64,000 bases of DNA from Isoetes taiwanensis (taxonomy: Eukaryota > Streptophyta > Lycopodiopsida > Isoetales > Isoetaceae): NCBI GenBank assembly GCA_021234155.1, contig JAJEKV010000425.1, positions 126,001 through 190,000 on the forward strand. The letters are read 5' to 3'. Within the stretch, counting starts at the first letter, position 1; the number at the start of each line of letters is the position of its first letter. Positions 58,797 through 64,000 of the stretch are shown here, in pieces. The position numbers and the translations under genes were made by a program. Below the pieces are notes generated by a model that was not told where the DNA came from, did not search any database, and was given only the letters and a program-made list of their open reading frames with translations.

Positions 58797-60177
58797 TGTT
58801 ACACGGCAAAAAATTTTCCTTAGAAATAATCCCTGCCCGCGTGTTGAGACCGACTAGCTACCACCCACACCATGGATCCCGGATCCCCGCGCTAGTCTTA
58901 TCGGCTTGTTGTTAAGGGATTACTCCCATAAGCCCGGATTCTTCAATGAAATCCCTTTGAGGTCAGCACCTACCAGATGCTTCACTGACCGATCCTTTGC
59001 TTGATAGCACACGCTTCGGGCTCTGAGATCACAAGCACCGCTTTCTAAGCCGCAATCGAATCCTAAGGATCCGATGTTGATTTTGCTCCCCGGCAGCTCC
59101 TAATGCCCCAGGCCACACCTATAACCCTGAGTCCAAATCCAACCTCCAAGCTCGGTTCTTGAACCCAAGAACAATCCGACAAAGAATCCTGGGATTCTTG
59201 CATCTAATCCCCTTGGGTTGATTACCAGCGGTTTCTCACCCGTGATCAATGCGCCTTTGGATCTCAAACACGCCCTTTAGGCTCGCGATTGACCCTATGG
59301 GTCAATCCCTAGATCGCACAAGGATCGCCAGAGAATCGGCTTTGTTGAGCCCTTTGATCCCCGATCACAATTCATTCCGGCGGCATTAAAATCGCCAGGG
59401 ATCGATTAACACGACCCTTGTCGCAAAAGCGTACTTTTTATGGTCTAGTCTGATCCGATTCGTGTCATTCAGTTATTGCCTTAATTTACTAAGCGATTCG
59501 AATCCAATTCAACCTGTGGAACTGACTTGTGAGTCCTACAACAATTAGTATAGGTAGAATCGCCCAATCTCAAAACCCGGTTCTTCTACCTTGCTCCAAT
59601 TCAACCCCTTGACTTTATAGAACTCTTCTCCGAGTTCACAATCGGTTCCCGATGCATGAATCCGCCGGATCGGGCCCTCAGACGATCCCAATTCATGCAC
59701 TTTGACTTCCGATCAAGATCCGCAGGGCTTCTCCACGATTCCTGTTTTTTCGATATAGAAGTCTTTATAAGTCCCATCGAACCGTTTAACGCCACGTGTA
59801 CCTTTAATGTTTCATTAAAAACCGTAGCTAACATTTAAACTTACATATTAATGTTATTGACCCCTAGTGCCTATGCCACACATTAATATGTAATATACTA
59901 ACGTTAGCCATGCAACCATTCGTGCTCCACGCCCGACAGATCCTCGCTAACTCTTACCGCACTAATATTTAACAATATTAGTGCCCCTAGCTAACCATTA
60001 CCCGCCGCTAGCCATTAATACTCTTTACTCCAAGATCCCCGCCACCGTAGACCGACATACCAACACGCCCATTAGATCACAACCGCCCCGGCAATCGCGA
60101 CTAACAAGTACCCCCCATGCTCATGGACGTCCGGCCAAGGGCCCGGACCCCGCTATGCCCTTGGGAGCACTGTAACA
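58797..60177 (-). repeat. LTR C, 3' LTR of a minus-strand copy
   Basis: The block begins TGTTACACGG and ends CTGTAACA on the + strand, so it has full inverted LTR ends. The minus-strand polypurine tract follows at 60178-60195. It is more diverged from A and B than they are from each other. Confidence 0.82.
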
Positions 60178-62380
60178 TTCCTCCCTCCTTTTGACCTTGC
60201 CCTCAAGGTTGATCCCTTAGATGAGGGGAATCGGCGCACAAATTCCTTCGCTTTCCCCGGTGGCATCCTCGAGGGAGGGTCCGCCATCAACCCGATGTTT
60301 TAACACATCCCTAGCGCAAATTTTGAAAGAACTTTTTTTTTATCTAAAGACGTTCTGGAGTTACAGAGGAGTTTAAGACTATCGGATAATTTTGCGGACT
60401 AACCACGTTAGCGGTATCCAGTATAACCCTGCTGACTTACATGAACACAGGATGGATCCCTACTTCCTGTAGTAAGTTCAACTCGTACGCTGTTTACCGG
60501 ATCCTTTTAGCACCCTAAAAGGCCCAGCATACCGCGGAGTAAGTTTAGGCACCCGATGCTTAATGCCGAAAGATAAACGATTGTGAAGTAACGCGGATCG
60601 CTTTCGCGATAAGAGACATCTTGTCTATGCCGACAGCGACGCCGCGTCGTCTATATTGAGCAAGAATGTAATGCTTGCTTGCACCGCCAAGCAGATTGCA
60701 TCATGCAAAGATGTATACTGCAACTTCGGTTCTAAGGTACTTAGGCATACCAGAATAAGCCCTTGGGTTTCGGCCCATCATAGCCACAAAGAGAGTCATC
60801 CAATCCCCTTGTGATGGCTATCATTATAAGTTTAACTCTAGGTAGGGTAAATACCGTCCCATCTAGATCGCTTTCTCGTGGACAAAACTTTGCAACATGT
60901 CCTCCGTGATCATGTTTATACGCTTAAGTTTGCCCACCCGCTCGTGGGATGATTTCCACTACTCATGTATAATCGGATCCTCAATCTTCTCATGAGATCC
61001 CTCCGTAAGTGACCCGTGAACTTAGTGTCACCGATCACTTACAATGGACAAGGGAATATGCACTGCACGCCATGCCCGTAGCCTCCCTTTTCAATGCTAT
61101 AAACTTAGCATACTTGGTTAACCGATCCACTATTACCAAACCGAAAGTATGTTACCTAGCGTTCTAGTTAATGTGACTATAAAGTCCATACTCACGCTTT
61201 TACCCGTTCATTTGGTATAGGGAGAGGTTGTAACCATCCGGGAGTTTTCCCATGATCCGCCTCCCACCGGCTCTACCCAAGCGTTGACTTACCAAGTCCT
61301 TGACTTGATCTTGCAACTCGGGCGAAAGTGGTAGAACCTTTTTCCCAACTCATACGCCTCCCATTCACCTCCATGCCCGCCTTGTGGAGTATCATGGTGC
61401 TTACGTGAGAATTGATTCCCTAAGGTCCCCACTCATAGATCCTTCCCTTGTCGAATGCAACCCCTCTTGCTCACCCACGGCTCCCGAAGCTTGACCATCG
61501 CCGGATCTTCTTGATCCTCGGGATATGCATCCTCGATCCCTTGTATAAGATCACTTGCCAAAGTCATCAAGGTATTTATATGCTTAACCCTTGGTAATGT
61601 ATCGGCAAGAATGGATTAGTTTTGCCCACAGATGCTTAATGGAAAAATGGAACTCATGGAGGAATTCTAGCCACCTAGCTGCTCCGGGCTAATTTATTCG
61701 ACTTTGCAAGAATCCCTGTGTTTATAGTCGGATCGACGATAAACTTCCGTGACTCTTGGCTCGTCCACCACGTAAATAGTGCCTCCACGCCCTGACACAT
61801 GTACAATGCTAACAACTCTTGCTCATAAGTTGCATAATTTCTTTCAAGTAGACTTTAGTTTTCGACTTTTATAAGCCACTACGTGACCCGGCTGCATTAG
61901 TCTAACGCTAGCTTCACAAGCGCCGCCCTAGCTTCTAACGCCTAGCAAATCCATAAGCTACAAGTCGGTATAGACCTCCCAAAATCAATTTAGAGAATCT
62001 AGGTTCTAAATTTACTTCTATAAAAACCGGGGACTTTGTCACAAAGGGAATCGATTGCCACTAGCAAATCCATATTATGGAGGTCAATTTTGGTAAAAAT
62101 GCCTCTTCTTGCATATCTCTCCCCACACAAAGTTGTGATCTTTTCCCAAAGATCGGCAGGAGAGAAGCAACAATTCTTAGAGAATCTAGGTACAAATTTT
62201 ATGTATAATGAATTGGCTCATTCTTGTAAAAACTGCGTGAACTGCCATTTGTCATATTTTTTTCCCGGTTGGAATCGATTGCTCTACTACTTGTACCTTA
62301 ATGGCGATTTTTAGCGGGATCGGTGATATTTATTATGGAGGTCAATTTTGTAAAACCATTTAGTACCCCATGTATTTCAA
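60178..62380 (-). pseudogene. Gypsy integrase and RNase H, copy C (decayed)
   Basis: Parallel to copy A along its length. It has the same integrase zinc-domain segment near 61390, the RNase H segment around 61810-61880 (inverse of CTCTTGCTCATAAGTTGC), and a short RT piece near 62080-62370. A locally rearranged part at 61.95-62.35 kb contains the GGAGGTCAATTTTG segment twice (62077 and 62337), so an internal duplication is present. Confidence 0.7.
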
Positions 62381-64000
62381 AAATCCAAAAAAAAATATCA
62401 TCCATATCTAAAGAGGGATTTGAAAAGTAATCTATGCATATCCAAGATAGTATTTAGGAATAAAATTTTTAATAATGAAAAACAAAGGCAAAGGTATTTT
62501 TACTTGGTGGCCATTATAAAACCTTTGCTTAACAATTCCCAAAGCTTGAGTTTTAACCTCTTTCAAGTTCTAGAGGAACTAAGAGAGGGTTATATGGAGC
62601 ACAACACCATTAGCTTGACCCCGGTTCAAGCGTGCATTTTATGCTCAACGCCTTCTAGGAATACGCCTTGATCTTTCCAAAAATTTCAGAATTCTTGGTG
62701 TACATCCGGAACATAGTTCAAATGTTCACATCCCTAGAATTACAAGACCCAACCATAGCATGGTATCAAGAAAGAACTATATTCTTACATGCAATTCCCA
62801 ATTGCACTGTTTTTTTTCAACCACGGACTTGTAAAAGTCCTAAGAATATATAATGCAAGTGCTCTTAAATTGCTCGAGGTACTTGCATGGCTTATCCCTT
62901 GATCTTAATTTTTGTTAGTCATTGGGAGTATGCCCTACATTTACTTAAAAAAAGTTGAACATGCAACTTTCCCATTAGATAGCATTATCTAATTCCTCAT
63001 AAGAATTTGGTCCACTAAGTTAGGCCTCGGCCGCTAGCCAAAAATTCCTATGACTCTAATCCTTTTCATACGACCTTAAGTAGGTGCGTGCATCAGAATA
63101 ATTTTAAGATGTTAAGATATTCCAATATCTTTGCCATCTTGTAAGTTTTATACATTACTACAACATACTTAGTCAAATTATAATTGCATCTATTGCATTA
63201 TAACCTAAGAATTGAAATATGTATAAAGACATACCTTAGTATAGTTCCTTGAACTAAATTTGATACTTACATCCAACCGTTTTTCCAATCGCCCATTACT
63301 TGTACCTACAAGTAATAAAAAATAAAAATAAATTATCTAAGTAAAAAAATCAAATTTTTGCTATTCACTTTTCGAGAACATTACTATAGTTCCCCATCAA
63401 GCCCCTTAAGGAATCTTGATTAAATGTTAGGACAAATCCATACATCATGTCCTCTTTTCCCACAACCTAGACAAGGTTTATCCATATTAACCCCAATTAA
63501 TACCATTCTGCCTTTGTTGAGAACTACTCGAACAACTTAGGTTGTTCTTCGCCTTTTTACACTAGACCTTCATTGTTGATCGTGATATGCAAGCATAAAA
63601 TACCGCCGTATCCAAATCCTTCTGATGACCTTTTTAAGCTTCATTTTAAGTGCAAAGGTCATTTATGCCCCCAGATAAAATAAAAACCGACTTTCATCAT
63701 CCGTAGGTCGAACAATTGCAAGCGGCCAAGCTCTTGCTCATAGGTTCTCAATTCCCAGTTAAATTTGCAAGCTATGCAACCTGACGGCGATAAGAAGTTC
63801 ATTCAAGCGGTCAAAATTTCCCTCTCGAAGGAACTTGTGAAGAAATACCCTTGGTATCTTCTTCCAAGATTTGATAATTAATCCACATTGCTTAGTAACC
63901 AACTTATTGACTTTCAGGTGTTCAATGGACGCCATCTTCCCTTGAAGACATGCTAGGTTTTAGCCGGCTCGAACTGAAACACTCTCCAACACGCTTCTCC
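62381..64000 (-). mobile_element. Copy C continued, runs off the window
   Basis: The part to about 63605 matches the AT-rich block of copy A. The last 390 bp do not match it. There the minus strand has a 59-codon open frame (about 63935-63757) beginning MASIEHLKVNKLVTK, which I do not recognise. The 5' half and 5' LTR of the element lie beyond the window. Confidence 0.5.

Noticed and set aside
1-64000. tRNA, rRNA or organelle-derived inserts
   Set aside because: None was recognised on either strand by eye; a tRNAscan or organelle search would be needed to exclude short ones.

Overview
The window looks like nuclear DNA from a land plant or other streptophyte. One host gene with many short GT-AG introns sits at the left edge, and almost everything else is transposable-element DNA: plant-type LTR retrotransposons with an initiator-Met primer-binding site, an L1-type LINE with a DUF4283-like ORF1 and a zf-RVT tail, an RTE/CR1-type LINE, and a Helitron/RPA remnant. 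The kinase most resembles the TSH/TGH class of MAP kinases (PfMap2-like in protists, from memory) rather than the TEY/TDY kinases of flowering plants. That hints at a non-angiosperm lineage, but I cannot name the organism.

Layout. 1-5984: a MAP-kinase-like gene on the + strand, 5' end outside the window. Fourteen exons join with consistent phase, and intron 11 carries an antisense LINE relic. 6.0-15.7 kb: non-coding DNA with a possible orphan exon, an 85-bp tandem duplication, a mosaic repeat family with a foldback (8.0-9.9 kb), a decayed gag (10.1-10.5 kb) and a cluster of 15-bp palindromes (13 kb). 15.7-37.0 kb: two 1.7-kb LTRs with a minus-strand PPT and PBS in the expected places enclose a decayed Ty3/gypsy chromovirus (gag to chromodomain, 22.5-18.35 kb). 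About 12.5 kb of unrelated DNA lies between gag and the PBS: a TIR element, mosaic repeats, a 19-bp minisatellite, a 157-bp tandem array and a GC-rich block of minus-strand ORFs. 37-40.3 kb: non-coding direct repeats, then three tandem ~110-bp hairpins that resemble a microRNA precursor cluster. 40.8-42.3 kb: Helitron-type N-terminal domain and RPA70-like fragments. 42.6-45.8 kb: minus-strand RTE/CR1-like LINE ending in a (GAATA)n tail. 46.7-64.0 kb: three copies of a second gypsy family (LTRs A, B, C, about 1.37 kb each). Copy A is split by a ~5.7-kb L1-type LINE with a 25-A tail, and copies B and C abut tail to tail.

Apart from the kinase, every coding region I recognise is broken by stops or frameshifts. 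The history is layered: LINE into gypsy, gypsy into gypsy, and several unrelated inserts inside the chromovirus. The items most worth follow-up are the kinase's altered activation loop (TKT where TxY is expected, with the adjacent Arg-Trp also changed), the triple hairpin at 39.85-40.26 kb, and the Helitron/RPA block.
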